Positions 24,206 to 37,666 of a stretch of 64,000 nt of DNA are shown piece after piece. Position 1 is the first letter of the stretch; each line of letters begins with the position of its first letter. A program made the position numbers and the translations under genes. Below the pieces are notes generated by a model. That model did not search any database. It was not told the origin of the DNA and saw only the letters and a program-made list of their open reading frames with translations. Source of the DNA: Epiperipatus broadwayi (taxonomy: Eukaryota; Onychophora; Udeonychophora; Euonychophora; Peripatidae); NCBI GenBank assembly GCA_028023455.1, contig JAQFVV010006305.1, positions 4,083,001-4,147,000 of the forward strand. The letters are read 5' to 3'.

Positions 24206-26580
24206 TTAGGCATGGTTCACATATTATTTATATATCTATTTTGGAAAAAGATTAAAAAAATAAATATTTATCTTTATTACAGTTACTGATTTCTATTTTA
24301 CCACCGTTAATATTAATTTTGTTTTAAGATAAAACAGAATAGGTAAAAATATATTTTAAAAATAAATCTTAAAAGTTTTCAAGTATGGTAATTGCATAAC
24401 AGACAAAGTATCAAACTATTTACCTTAAAATAGAATAAATAAATAAAACTTTTTAAAACAAATCTTAAAGTTCTCAAATACCTATTTCACACAAAAGTGT
24501 TATAATAAAAAAGTGAAAAAAATACTAAGTTATCAAATCAGGCATCGATATTCAGATATTTGATAACTCTAGTTCATTTGAGTTTCTCATGAAATGTATG
24601 CACAGTGAAGGAGAATCATCTGAATTTCTGTGCACTTGGGAAAGTTGCAATATGGTAAAATTGAGATAAAGGATGCACTAATTAAAACTGAAAACACCTG
24701 AAATTACTAAGAGTAATGTTTAGCTAGTTAAATGATTATATGTCAAATCGTTTAAAGACAGAAAATTGAAGTTGTATACATTTATAAATTATTTTAAAAA
24801 AAATCATAAATTCATATTATGTGACTCATAATGATTAAAACAAAACAGCTAGTAAATAGAAAATTAAAAAATATATATATTTAGACTATTTACCATCTTT
24901 AATTGCTAATACATATTGTCTTTAAACTAAGGTAATGCTTTTATTATGGAAAGTATTTCAATATAATCACAGTAAGCCTGATGAAAAAGACATTCTAGCA
25001 GGTCTATAATGAGAAGCAATAAACATTATTTAACATAGATAACTGTTGGTTTTTGAGAATTTTGGAAATTTGCTTCCTTGATTTATCCTCTAGCAAATAA
25101 TAATATCTGATGATACATTTTTGATCAATAACTGAATGGCTAGCTAGAATGGGCAATCAACTAAAATTGTGGTAATTAATTAAAATTTTAAAAAAAAGAG
25201 TCAAAAGTCCATAATAAAATCTGTTGAATATACAAATTACAAAAATATATTTATCTATGTTACTAAAAATATTAAATGTATTTTTAATGATTAATATAAA
25301 AACATTTATGCATTTATACATTAAAAAACACAAAAGTAATAATTCTTTCATAAAAGAATATATCTTAAACATCCCATGAGTTTTAATCTCTAATTTTAAA
25401 AAATTAAAAAAATTTCAGAAAAAAAACCAATGTATTATAAAAGCTGTGCCTATTGGAAAATTATTAATTTGACATCAAATTAATTTTCTTCAATGGGGGG
25501 GGGGATAACAATTTTAACCTCTAACAATCTTTTTTCCACTATTAAAGTTATATTTTCAACTTTAAAAAATTGATTATTTAACTTTTCTTTTGGTTATAAA
25601 ATTTTGTCAATAAAATTTATTTCAGTAAAGCAATCAGTAAATGATGACTACCAGTTGTTTAAAAAGAATTCTCCAAATAACTTCAGGGTTACACCATTAT
25701 AAGATTGTATAATCCTTTTAATTTATGATTACACTTTTAATTTTATACTTAAATCTATATCAACTTCTTATCTATTTTCCACTGTCATAACAAAAGTTTT
25801 AATTTTTTTTCCAATCTTTTATTTTGCCTTAGCCTTATTACATATCTTACTATTAGGTTTGATCTAAGGTTTTTAGCAAGTGATCATAATCTTATGATCA
25901 ATTATCATATTCCTCTATGTCAAATTATTTATGCAGTTCAATTGTTATTTTATTTTATAATTTGGTTAGTAAATGTTTTTTATCATTTATTCTCTTAAAC
26001 ACTAAAAGAAAGAGTAAGGTAAAAAAAAAAGATTTATGATCTAAAAAAATATAATTGTTTGAAAAATACAATAAAAAAGAGAAAGGCTTGATAAAAGTTA
26101 TCCTATTGATATATAGAAACTAAGGGTTGATAATCAATTAATGACTTACTTATGCAAAACATATTGATAATGATTTTGATGTCGATGCATAACATACATA
26201 ACATTAGAAGTATTCCAACCACTCTTGCGGGAAAATAATGAAGTAATCAAGAAAAAAAAATTAAACATTATTAGCAGTAAGTTATTACTATTTACCAGAA
26301 ACACACAAGTAAACACAACATAGCATGGTTAGAAACATTGGTTACATTTGAGAAGCTTATTTGCACTGGGAATGTGAAGTAAAACATATGTAAATTCTGC
26401 TAGAACAAAAACGAGAAATGTACTACTTTTATTGTTTGTATTTTAATTTTGAGTTCCAAATGAAATGATAATAATGGACAATTATTTAATAGTACAAATG
26501 TCTACACTTTTATTCAACAATGAATATAACAATCTCTGTTTTGTTATGTAAAATTAAAGAAACAGTTTTGTAAAAGAAAA
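24206..26580. other. AT-rich DNA, nothing recognised
   Basis: No motif or repeat beyond homopolymers (for example a 10-G run near 25495). Confidence 0.4.
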
Positions 26581-26666
26581 ATGGTGGCCGAGTGGTCAGC
26601 ACGGCTGCCTTATAAGCAGTTGTCCCGGGTTCGCGGGCTCGCTTCCCGGCCGATGCTTTGACACAT
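26581..26666 (+). repeat. tRNA-Gly-like sequence (SINE head or tRNA pseudogene)
   Basis: The GTGGCCGAGTGGTCAGCAC D-arm, the CTGCCTTATAAGCAG anticodon arm, GTTGTCCCGGGTTCG and a closing TTCCCGG follow eukaryotic tRNA-Gly closely (typical anticodon arm CTGCCTTCCAAGCAG). The loop would give anticodon UAU instead of a Gly anticodon, and about 8 extra bases enlarge the T loop, so it is not a normal tRNA. A diverged copy at 53956-54036 shares the 3' extension CTTTGACACAT, which indicates a dispersed tRNA-derived repeat. Confidence 0.7.
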
Positions 26667-27779
26667 GGAAAAAAAAAAATTAACGTTATCAGTTGCTTTT
26701 TAGCAGTGAAATATATTTAATAGAATTCTATTTACATGCCTGCCAGGAAATAGCATCTAAAACTAAAAAATTCTGAATAATACATAACTATTTCCTTGTA
26801 TATTAAAAAAGTTGAATTGTAATACTATTTTCAGCATAATTTAATGGACTTGCTATAAAAACTTTTATAATTAGATGATTGACGCTCATTTGCATTACGC
26901 GCACTGTATTTCCACAATTTTGCATATTGTTTGAGTTTTAATGGAAATATAATTGAAACATTATGTTTAAATTAAGAATATTTACATTTCATTTAGATAT
27001 TTTATATTACTTGTTTTTCTTTTTTTTTTAAGATTTACATATATAAATTGTCATTATAATAACATTAAATATTATATGTACATTAATCATTCAGAGAGGA
27101 AAAAATCTTAAGTAATATATACATTAATTATTATATAAGAAAAAAGAAAAAAAATAACTTAAGTAAACTGAATATAAAGATAATAAAAAGAAAAGACTGC
27201 CAGATGTTACTTTTAAACACTAATTAAATCCTAAGTTTTCTTTTTAGTTTTTATGCTTCATTAGATTATTTTTAAAAAAAAACAAACAAAAATTATACGA
27301 GTAATTTGACAACATGTATATATTAAGTCTATAAATTATAAAGTTACATCATTTCCAAATACATATAATGAACGATGTGGGAATAATAGTTAACCATTCA
27401 TTTCCAATCTACCCTGTAGCAAAACTACAAGGCATCTAACTATTGTTAAGTAATTGAATATTCAGGTATTTTTTGCTGGGGAATAAAACACAATTGAAGG
27501 AATTGAGTCGTAATACAGAAATTAAGGCTGACGAAGAATGGTCCCCTTCATAGCTACTTTTTTGGGACCTACTGAAGAGCTATTTCCACAGCATTTGGCA
27601 GCTTAAAAGCAATTTTATCATATTTTTTATATATGACAAATCTTAGATTAAAAATATTATTAGACATTTAAAACTATGCGCTATGCATTTCATAACATCA
27701 TTATCCATTGCCTAATCTGCCTTGAAAATGTTAGTAGTTAGTTATTTATCAAAACACAATTTCGATATAATAAGATGAC
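26667..27779. other. AT-rich DNA, nothing recognised
   Basis: A slightly more GC-rich patch at about 27370-27610 has no readable motif. Confidence 0.35.
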
Positions 27780-28010
27780 ATTCTTCTTCCAGACTTTTTC
27801 CTCTTTATTCCATTTCTCGAACAATCATAATATTTTCTTCTTTTCACCATTTTTTTCTTACTTTCAACAGATCTTTCCTCTGTTATTACTTTATGTCTAA
27901 GTATATACATATGCCAATTACTCTTTCACTTCATAATTTCTTCAATAGTTCTCTTTTCATTTGCTCTCATCATTTCAACACTTTTATATATTTCATATTA
28001 TCTTTAAATT
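27780..28010 (-). pseudogene. Decayed LINE RT C-terminal tail
   Basis: On the minus strand, with one in-frame stop and frame changes, the reading is RTIEEIMK, KSNWHMYILRH, KVITEERSVESKKK and KRRKYYD. The order matches the LINE C-terminal tail (I..I..RK..W.GH..R......I.EG.VEGKR.RGR.R..Y.D). The + strand looks pyrimidine-rich here only because this Lys/Glu/Arg-rich tail lies on the other strand. No open frame spans it. The RT core is not recognisable beside it. Confidence 0.5.
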
Positions 28011-29465
<1,455 letters not shown>

Positions 29466-30640
29466 GTCAATGTAAGTTTACTGGTACAATCAAAGATTCA
29501 TAGATATGTAAAATTGCATTTAGACTATAGAGAGCAGAAATTCTAGGGAAATATCAATTGGCAAAGCAGACCACAATAAAGAAATAATAGAACAATAAAC
29601 AAAACAAAATTTATTAACAATTTGATACATCTCATAAATAAATATATTTCAATGGTATATGCCCTTTTAAAAGTTAAAATATAGTGCATTTGATATCTGA
29701 CAGCTTTGAATAAAAGTTTCATAAAACTTTACATTGTAATAATATATATATATATCATCTCTGAGGTCTATATATATTGTAATAATATATATATATCATC
29801 TCTGAGGTCTACTAAATACTTTGTTACTTACATAATTCTATTAGATATGTGTTCTAAGTTAAAATGTTTATATATATATATGTGTGTATATTTTCATTTT
29901 TTTCATAAAAAAAAGTAATAACAAACTGCCTAAATTCACTATAAATGTTCACACAGCACAGGTAACTACAAAATTAAAGACATGCACTATGAATCAAATT
30001 CTACATCACTTTATAAGAAAACAATAAAAATGGGCTTCTTAATCACCAAAATACAAAGCAAAAATATACATATTTCATGGTGGAAAATGCAAATGAAAAT
30101 CACTGATAGCCTTAAGTGGAAATAACATAGATCATGGGGAGGCTAGTAAACATACAAATTCTAGTGTAGCAGATATATATCTAGAGGATCAAACACACAC
30201 ATACACACACATATATATATATATATAATTTCAGATGCACATGAGGATAATAAGGAAAAAAAGAAACTCTTTAGAAAAAACAATCTAAGAAATAAAAATG
30301 ATTTCTTTTATATCTCAAATATTTAAAAATATAAGCTATTTTACCCCTAATAAATTTTTAAAAGAAATGGTGTTTGGTATCTTTAAATTAAAAGTATTGA
30401 AAATGTTCAAGTTTTACTATACTATAAATCAATTACACCAAGTTATATCAGGTGTTATAGAATACAAATATTAAAAATAGGTTAATATAACAGATGAATA
30501 AATAAATATGCAAAATCATCTAAAATAGATTATAAATATCACTAGCTTGTTAGTAGCATATGTTTAAAAAATTATGAAATAGTTCATAAATAAAAAGGTT
30601 ATCTTTAAGTCCAAGAAAAAATACAGTTGAGTAGATATTA
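29466..30640. other. AT-rich DNA with short repeats
   Basis: Holds the 43-bp tandem repeat at 29733 and a short (CA)n(TA)n tract at 30192-30228. Otherwise nothing recognised. Confidence 0.5.
29733..29810. repeat. 43-bp tandem duplication
   Basis: ATTGTAATAATATATATATA followed by TCATCTCTGAGGTCT occurs twice, starting at 29733 and 29776, differing only in TA length. Confidence 0.9.
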
Positions 30641-30644
30641 TTTT

Positions 30645-30844
30645 ATAAAAGATACAAACAACATATTGAAAGTGAAGCTTTATTAGTGCAGACAATGATG
30701 ATCCACTGAGAATACTTTCAACTCAATTCAGTCATAGACGTCTATGGTATGTCTATGACTGAATGAGTTGAAAGCATGTTCAACACTTCATAATTGTCTG
30801 CAATAATAAAGCTTTGCCCTCAATACATTGTTTGTATCTTTTAT
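30645..30844. mobile_element. ~200-bp palindromic element (MITE-like)
   Basis: The left arm ending CAGTCATAGAC (30739) and the right arm starting GTCTATGACTG (30751) are reverse complements out to ATAAAAGATACAAACAA / TTGTTTGTATCTTTTAT at the ends. The loop is 11 bp (30740-30750). Arms contain GAAGCTTTATTA and CAGACAAT. There are several mismatches and small indels. No coding potential. Confidence 0.85.
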
Positions 30845-31797
30845 TTATATTATTATTTCAGAAATAAAGCATTTAAAAGTGTTATTTTTATAATTTCTCT
30901 TATGTGGAATTACATATATGTTTTTCAAAAATAGATATCTTTAGTACTTTACTAGTGAAATCTTTCCATTTACTGAAAGATATTTGGTACAGCACTAAAT
31001 TGAATTCACAAAGCAGGTTTTGATATTCTAATGCTTATGGCTTTGTGCTGGAAAGAAGTTCCCATTCAGGCATCTAGCCATACATATTTGTTAATATAGC
31101 TACTGGTAGAGTTCAGTATACATCATGTTAAGCAGGCAAAGCAAAGACTAAAATTAAGAAGCAAATAAAAAATATTTTCTCAGGGCACCTTTTTATATTG
31201 CCAAATTTGCAAAATATATCTTTCCCTCCTTTAATTAACAAGACAACATGGTTACAAAATTCTTTAATTAAACATGCCAATAATTCATTTAATTAGTTCT
31301 GTTAACAATATTCTTTAATTAAATCAGTTTAAATGTTTTTGAAATTCTTTAATTAAAAATGTCTATATGCTTAAAAATGATGCAGCCACCTTAATCCCTA
31401 AAATATTTGATTGACATTTTCAAAACTTGCAACAAAGAAAATGTTTTCATAGAAATTTAAACTAATAATAATACAAATAATTGAGTAAAAGTTTTATATA
31501 TTAGAATTTAATTAAATTTTGTTATTGTCATATGAATTTTAAAGCAGATTTATTTGCAATTCATTTATTAATTCAGTTTCATCTTTTTAAAATTAAAGTA
31601 AAATTGACTTTATTTGATTTTGAACACAAACCTTTACAAGTGTGTGTGCATGCTTATATAATATAAATCTATATAAAAACAATCCAATTTACAGATGTGA
31701 ATTTGAATTATGATTTCTAACTACTATATGGTTAAAATAAATTATAGTTTGAATAAATTACTATTCATCTCAATGAATCTCACACTCTCTTTCTTTT

Positions 31798-31851
<54 letters not shown>

Positions 31852-32560
31852 AACTGATATTTTCTCAAACTTGACTGGTTTGCAAATATAAATAGATAAA
31901 AAAAGACTGAAGACTCTTGGTGTTGAATAGGTGTGGGCTGCTTTCCTATAACAATCAAACTATAAAGTACTAATAGTGATAATAAATTTTAAAAAATGCA
32001 GAAATACTCCCAAGATTCATGGATTTTAACATTTGCAATTTATCTATTAGTTATAGATTTCTGATTTCCATTATCCAAATTGTCTCTTAGGTTTTTATTT
32101 TATTATGGTTCATTTTCTCATGAAGAAACCTAATATTTTCCATATTGAAAACAAAATTATGTTTCCTCATGATCAATAAAAATGAATGGCATTATTATTC
32201 TTATTTTTTATATGTGTATATAAAAGTTGGTGTTCTTTTAATAGTTTGTCAGAATTACACCTCAAATCATCTAAATATAAAACTTTGCATTAAAGAGATA
32301 ATTTTGATTAATATAAATAAGAAATTTTTAATTAATAAACCTATTGTGAATGTTAAAAGTCATGAATCTTGGAATATAACATAATAATTTTTACTTCCAC
32401 ACATTTTGAAAAGTTTTCACTTGAAAATAGTTATAAATACTGAAAGCACTTCTGAGTCTTATAATAGTTATTTGTAAGATTTATTATCATTATTAAAACT
32501 TTATTGTTATTATAATAAACACCCTATAATGGATATTTTAATTGATTTATATATATATAT
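30845..32560. other. AT-rich DNA with short-period repeats
   Basis: Several (A)TTCTTTAATTAA blocks recur at irregular 40-60-bp spacing in 31233-31360. An (AC)n(AT)n microsatellite is at 31801-31851. No gene recognised. Confidence 0.5.
31801..31851. repeat. (AC)n(AT)n compound microsatellite
   Basis: 14 AC repeats run into about 10 AT repeats. Confidence 0.95.
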
Positions 32561-32564
32561 ATAT

Positions 32565-34702
32565 TATAACGATCCAAACGAAGTGGGAGATCGCATCGCA
32601 CCGCACCGCACTACCAAAGGGCGCCATCTAGGCATTTGAGCCTAGAAAAATTTATAAAGTAGGCAGATACGCGCTGTTAGGATTCCACTTTATTTACATA
32701 TTTAGATCGTTAGCCCATTGTCACTAGCTCAGCGGAGACGCAGAGATAAAAATCTATAAATTTTATATCTTAAATATAAAAGAATAAAATAATAAAAGCC
32801 ACTGCCAGAAATTAACACAGAAAAATATTTATTTACGCACATATAAAATCATTCTAAATTCGAGGAATAAGTTTAACATTTAGATTTTTATCTTAATTTT
32901 TAATTTTACATTTAAAATAGCTTGCTATAATGTTTAATATTTTATTTAGAGGGTCGAGTATGAATGGACTACATGGGTCTGCATTTGAAAAGAAAATATT
33001 CTTCACTGATTTAACCTTAGGCAACAAATTTCGCAATCAACTGGCGCCAATCCATCTGATACATTCATGTATACAATGTAGCATGATACGACAACACAAA
33101 ATACTATATTGTCAGGAATGTACATCTGAACAATAAGTAGAAATAGAGAAGACATTGACTCTCCACCAACAGGAATGTGACATCTGTGGGCAAGTAGATC
33201 AATAAACTAAAAACTCCATAGGAATGGACTGCGGTCTTCTGCCGACTTACAAACCCATCCAAAGGCAAACAGAGGGTGTGTGGCGTATATCTATAATCCT
33301 GCCCATAGCGGATCTCATACTACATCTACTAATTACACAAATATATCCAATCCATTGAACCAATTCAACTACGAAATGAATAACCTAAGATTACCCTCCC
33401 TTAATACAACTTTACAAAACTATATAGCCATTCGCACCCGACTTAATTTTATCATTTATATACGTTCGCACAGATTTATTTAAAAATGTTGGGTATAGAT
33501 CGATTACACAGATTCCACGGTCAAAAACATTTCAAAATAAACATAAACGATCAAAATACAAAATTATTGATACCAACAATCGCAGAGGGAAACTTATAAG
33601 TAACCCAATAGTATTCACCATAAGATACTTGCGTTGTCACCAATAACTTAAAAGACATCCGAATAAATACATTTTAGATACTCACCATAAGGTATCATTA
33701 TTTATCGAATGTCTATATATTTTGATCAAATATGAAAACCAAAATCTAATTAACCGCAAACGAATCCATGCAAGCGTCTATGGACAACTTAAATGTAATG
33801 CATTTAATAATTTCTACAATAAAATATTACTACACATAAAAATATTAAAAGGGAAATGATTCTTTTCACAATCGGGAAAGATATAAAATTAACCATTATT
33901 AATTTGATTTAAACTTACAAAAAGTCAGATAAGAGTCCATTTTAAATAAGTCGGCTTGTTTATTAATTTGTTCAACTTGACGAAAGTTCTTGATTGATTT
34001 TAAGAATTGTTCATTTCCTATAGCTTACGGTAGCAGAACTCCGGTTCCTGGTGTCAATGTCCACGGAGTCTTTAATTGAAAGATCGATCTAATGTTCAGG
34101 AGGTGGCATTTGCTGGTTCATGGTATCAGTACTTCCATTTCAGAGATAAGTGAGAGAGAACGATAAAGCGCGTCTTTATCGCTCGTCTCACCCAACCAAG
34201 TTGAAAAAGCCCTTCAACTCAATATTTTTTCCTTTTTATATCATCCACAAGGATTCACTGAACAAAACGTCACTAATCTGTTTTTTCGTTATGGTCCGGG
34301 CCAAGGCTTAGTGCTTCCATTTGTCAAGCTAAAATCTCTTTCTTCTCTTATCTAACTTTCCATCTGACTTTTTAATTAAACAGCTTTTAGATAATTAATA
34401 AACAATCATTTCCATTTACAGATTACAGGAATTAATTAATACCTGTTTTTATTTTAACTTACATTATTTTTTTATTAAAATATTTTTATATTTCAAGCTT
34501 GTATTTTTTTATTAAAAAAAATACGTTCAAATACTTTTTTTTTTTTTGTTTATGAAAAAAATATTTTTAAAGTTTAGCATCTGTGCGAATGTATACACGT
34601 TTAACAATGTTTTAATTTTAGCGTTTAGTTTTTTACTTTTATTTGCGAACTTTTAAGTTTTTATTTTAAATTAATGTAACGACATATTTATATATCGTTA
34701 CA
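32565..34702 (+). mobile_element. LTR-like element, copy 1 (2.14 kb)
   Basis: Begins TATAACGATCC and ends ATCGTTACA, giving short inverted ends (T.TAACGAT / ATCGTTACA) in the TG...CA style of LTRs, with the first G apparently changed to A. The last 28 bp form a hairpin (TGTAACGA ... TCGTTACA). A second copy lies inverted at 37667-39691. Base composition is visibly less AT-rich than the flanks. No frame longer than about 70 codons exists and no gag/pol motif was seen, so a solo LTR or non-autonomous element is most likely. The flanks are (TA)n on both sides, so a TSD cannot be distinguished. A CTTTTTATAT at about 34230, conserved in copy 2, could be a TATA box. Confidence 0.65.
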
Positions 34703-35040
34703 ATATATATATATTACATTTTGATTTATAAGTACAAAACATTCTACATTCATAATTTTAAAATCAGCTATTTTAGATAAAAATATTAATGATTATTATT
34801 CACCATTATTTAGAGTAGAGATTATTCCTTATTTAACAAACTTTAAACATCAGTAAAAGATCAGTTAATATATCTGTTGATTTTTTTTAAAAATTAAACA
34901 TAAATACATAAGAAAATTCAAAGATCATCTTCACATCCAATATCTTTTTTAGATCTACTTAAAATTTTCACTTCATCCCATATTTTAATGCAGATAATTA
35001 TTTATTATTTATGAACACTGAACAAATAATAAACACATGT

Positions 35041-35085
35041 GTAAAAAATTGTGATCTGGGCCAACTGAGGATTGTTGGTTTAGCA
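35041..35085 (+). repeat. SINE-like family S1, 5' fragment
   Basis: TGATCTGGGCCAACTGAGGA followed by TTGTTGGTTTAGCA aligns with the S1 head GATGATCCGGACTGACTGAT...GGTTCAGCACAAAAT at 57740. Confidence 0.5.
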
Positions 35086-36026
35086 TAAAATAAATCTTCA
35101 TAATCATCTGTCTTCTCATTTTTTTTTATTCGTAAGTTTCAACAATATGTAATGGAGTGGAAGTTTTAAATAAATCTAATACGTATAAAAAGCAAACAAT
35201 AGAACTAAATATTTGTACAGTAAGAATGTATTTCAGTTGAAACTAAATTTTAACTTGCAACTATATAAAACATTTATCAAACCTTATAAAATATTTTGAT
35301 TTTTTTTAAAACAAATATAATCCCTTTGCTTATGTTACATTTATGATAAAATATTTTTTTATATATAGATATATCTTCAAATAAATGCTTTAATTAAAAT
35401 AATAACAACTAATTACAAAAAATCAACTTTTTAATTTTATTTTTAGGGAAAAAAGCCGTGATTGATGCTCAGTAATTGCCATCGTTATCTATAACTCTTA
35501 TATTCATTTAGTTAGATATTAAGTAAGTTTTTAAAAACGTTTCTGGAGAGAAACCAGCGGAGATGCTAGAAAAAGCAATTGGAATATAACCAAGGAATTT
35601 TATTATTATTAATATACATTCAATAAGTACAGATGATTCTTTAAAATTAAATTGTTATTTTTAAAATATATTATTAAAATTAGTGCAAAGAATATTAGAG
35701 CAGTAAATAAAAATAAAATAAAAAAAGAATCTATTATTAGGGATAAAAAGAAAAAAACCGAGATATTGTAGAACTTTGTAAAAAGAAAGATGGGTTATAA
35801 GATTAGAGGTTATAGATTGCAAATATATATATATATATATTAAATTACAATAATGATAAACAATAACAATAATAATATATAAATTAAAGAGAAATACATT
35901 CGATTACATTGTAATTTATTATCAACTGAAATCATATAGATAAAAAACAAGCAAATATCATGTAATTTTCCAAGAACTGTGTTTATGGATATTAGCTGAC
36001 AGTCTATTTATTATACAATTTTTAAA

Positions 36027-36100
36027 TGTGTATCGGTTGTACAGGATAAAGTGGATGACTAAAGGGAAATTGAAAGTCTGGGTTTAAATTCTGTCTAATT
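36027..36100 (+). repeat. SINE-like family S1, 3' fragment
   Basis: GTGTATCGGTTGTACAGGAT to TTGAAAGTCTGGGTTTAAAT matches the 3' half of S1, including the B-box-like GGTTTAAATTC. Confidence 0.65.
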
Positions 36101-36189
36101 ATATATACTATACTTATATTTAAATATTACATGTTCAGTCTGTATTCTGGTCATAGTTGTTCTGTGTATTTAAATGGGCTTAAGGTCCT

Positions 36190-36350
36190 ACATATCAGGG
36201 ATCAGAATGTCTTACAATCAATATGGATATAACAACAAAAATGACAAACAAGATCTTTAAACATACCATCATCAGATTTTCAATGATATGGATGGCTGGA
36301 GAGTTAGAGAGGACTGAAGCCTGTTTATTAAAGTTAGAAGAAATATAAAC
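36190..36350. repeat. Dispersed repeat R3 (S1-associated)
   Basis: ACCATCATCAGATTTTCAAT followed by GATATGGATGGCTGGAGAG recurs at about 54430-54475 next to S1, and inverted at 39755-39795. It may be an extension of the S1 family. Confidence 0.55.
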
Positions 36351-36530
36351 CAAACACTTATGTTTTTCTTATGTAAATATTTTAACTTTAATTAATTTTT
36401 TACGTTATTTTATGTTGTAAAGATTTCTTAAGTTTATAAATTTATAGTGTTATGAACATAGTATTGTTAAATTATAATAAAATTTGTTTTTTTTTTTTAA
36501 TTAACATTATCTTGAGAGTTTGATTTGTCC

Positions 36531-36710
36531 AAGTATATATATGGTAGATGATGGTCCAGACCATCTGATGAGTGCTGCTTCAGAACAAAAAAATTATATT
36601 GGAGATCATTTATTTTTTTCAAATGTATGTGGTCATGTGTATTGGTTGTATAGGATGGAGCAGATGACTAAACAGATTTTGAAAGTCTGGGTTTAAATCT
36701 CTTCTAATTA
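36531..36710 (+). repeat. SINE-like family S1, near-complete copy
   Basis: Order: short TA run, GATGATGGTCCAGACCATCT, a GAGTGCTGCTTCAGAAC block, ATTGGAGATCATTTATTTTT, GTGGTCATGTGTATTGGTTG, then TTGAAAGTCTGGGTTTAAAT. The same order appears at 57736-57900 and inverted at 54171-54335. GGTTTAAATC resembles a pol III B box; no clear A box. Confidence 0.7.
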
Positions 36711-36894
36711 AATCATTTATAAAAATTACCTTTTTAATTTTTCTCTTTTAATGATATTGTTCTTCATTTAATTTTCATGTACAATCTGAGTCAAACATAA
36801 AATCAAAATTGCAATACTTTTTCGATAGTGAAAAAAGCTGCCACATTATTAGACTGATTATTTATAACATTTTTTACAAGATTGTATAGTAGCT

Positions 36895-37390
36895 GGTGTT
36901 TTTATTCTTTTCTTCAATGATGTCAATGATATCTGTTATTGTCTCGTTATATATTTCATTGTCACTATCTTCTTATTAGTCTTGATGTATATCTTTCCAT
37001 ACTTCATTGAGTAGTCTGAAATTTTTGTATTGTTCTTTTTTTAAATGTCTTAATCTCATATTCATAAGTCAGAATGATAAAATACATATATTAATATATT
37101 CCTTTTCAAACACTTAACATATTTTCATCCAAGTTTAATTGAATGTTTAATATCAATCATAGTATTTTCATCTGTATTAATCTGACCCATGAATTTGTAA
37201 TTATTCTTCTAATATACGATTAACAATCTATTTTTTTTTCCTAAGAAAATCAATTGAACATTGTTTTAGTCTTTTTAATATTTTCCATTATTCTTTCATA
37301 CTTACATCTAATAATTCTTGTAATATTTCCTGATATCCTAAAGCTTTATTTACAAAAATTAATCAGGATCATCTGCAAAATCTATATAAC
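36895..37390 (-). pseudogene. Decayed RTE-like LINE RT, thumb and C-terminal part
   Basis: Minus-strand readings in order from about 37385 down: DFADDPD (RT motif C F-A-D-D); after frameshifts MGQINTDENTMIDIKHSIKL (compare YLGS.I..DG....EI..RI.LA); LKRNILIYVFYHSDL; TYEYEIKTFKKRTIQKFQTT (compare LTYG.E.W...K.....L...E); and NEIYNETITDIIDIIEEK (compare R..RNE.IR..T.VTDI...I...KW.W.GH). This order and the T-D-I-I-D-I block are characteristic of RTE/BovB-type reverse transcriptases. Stops and frameshifts throughout. The + strand frame at 37254-37589 is the antisense shadow of this and the adjacent TA repeat. Confidence 0.6.
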
Positions 37391-37429
37391 AATATATAAG
37401 AAATTCAAACTCATATTTTCACATGATCC

Positions 37430-37498
37430 TCAACTCTCCATGCCATCTCATATTGCTGGCCCACTAGACCACACACATATTGAAAAGATAAATAATCA

Positions 37499-37583
<85 letters not shown>

Positions 37584-37662
37584 AGTTAAACCAGCAATCA
37601 TCAGTTGGTCCAAATTACTATCTTCACACATATACACAATCAGTGCTCAGCTTTATATTAAT
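37430..37662 (-). repeat. SINE-like family S1 copy, with expanded (TA)n inside
   Basis: Reverse complement of S1: ACCACACACATATTGAAAAG then AATAATCACCAAT, a 79-bp TA tract (37502-37580), then AAACCAGCAATCATCAGTTG and TCCAAATT. The TA tract lies where other copies have a short TATATT. Confidence 0.65.
37502..37580. repeat. (TA)n microsatellite, 79 bp
   Basis: Uninterrupted TA repeats inside an S1 copy. Confidence 0.97.
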
Positions 37663-37666
37663 ATAG

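Larger units (their letters stand above)
34703..37666. other. Spacer between the two LTR-like copies
   Basis: Contains SINE-family pieces, an RTE-like RT remnant and (TA)n tracts, each listed separately. The stretches 34703-35040 and 35086-36026 show nothing recognisable. Confidence 0.5.

Noticed and set aside
37254-37589. 111-codon + strand ORF
   Set aside because: Antisense shadow of the minus-strand RTE remnant, extended through a (TA)n tract.
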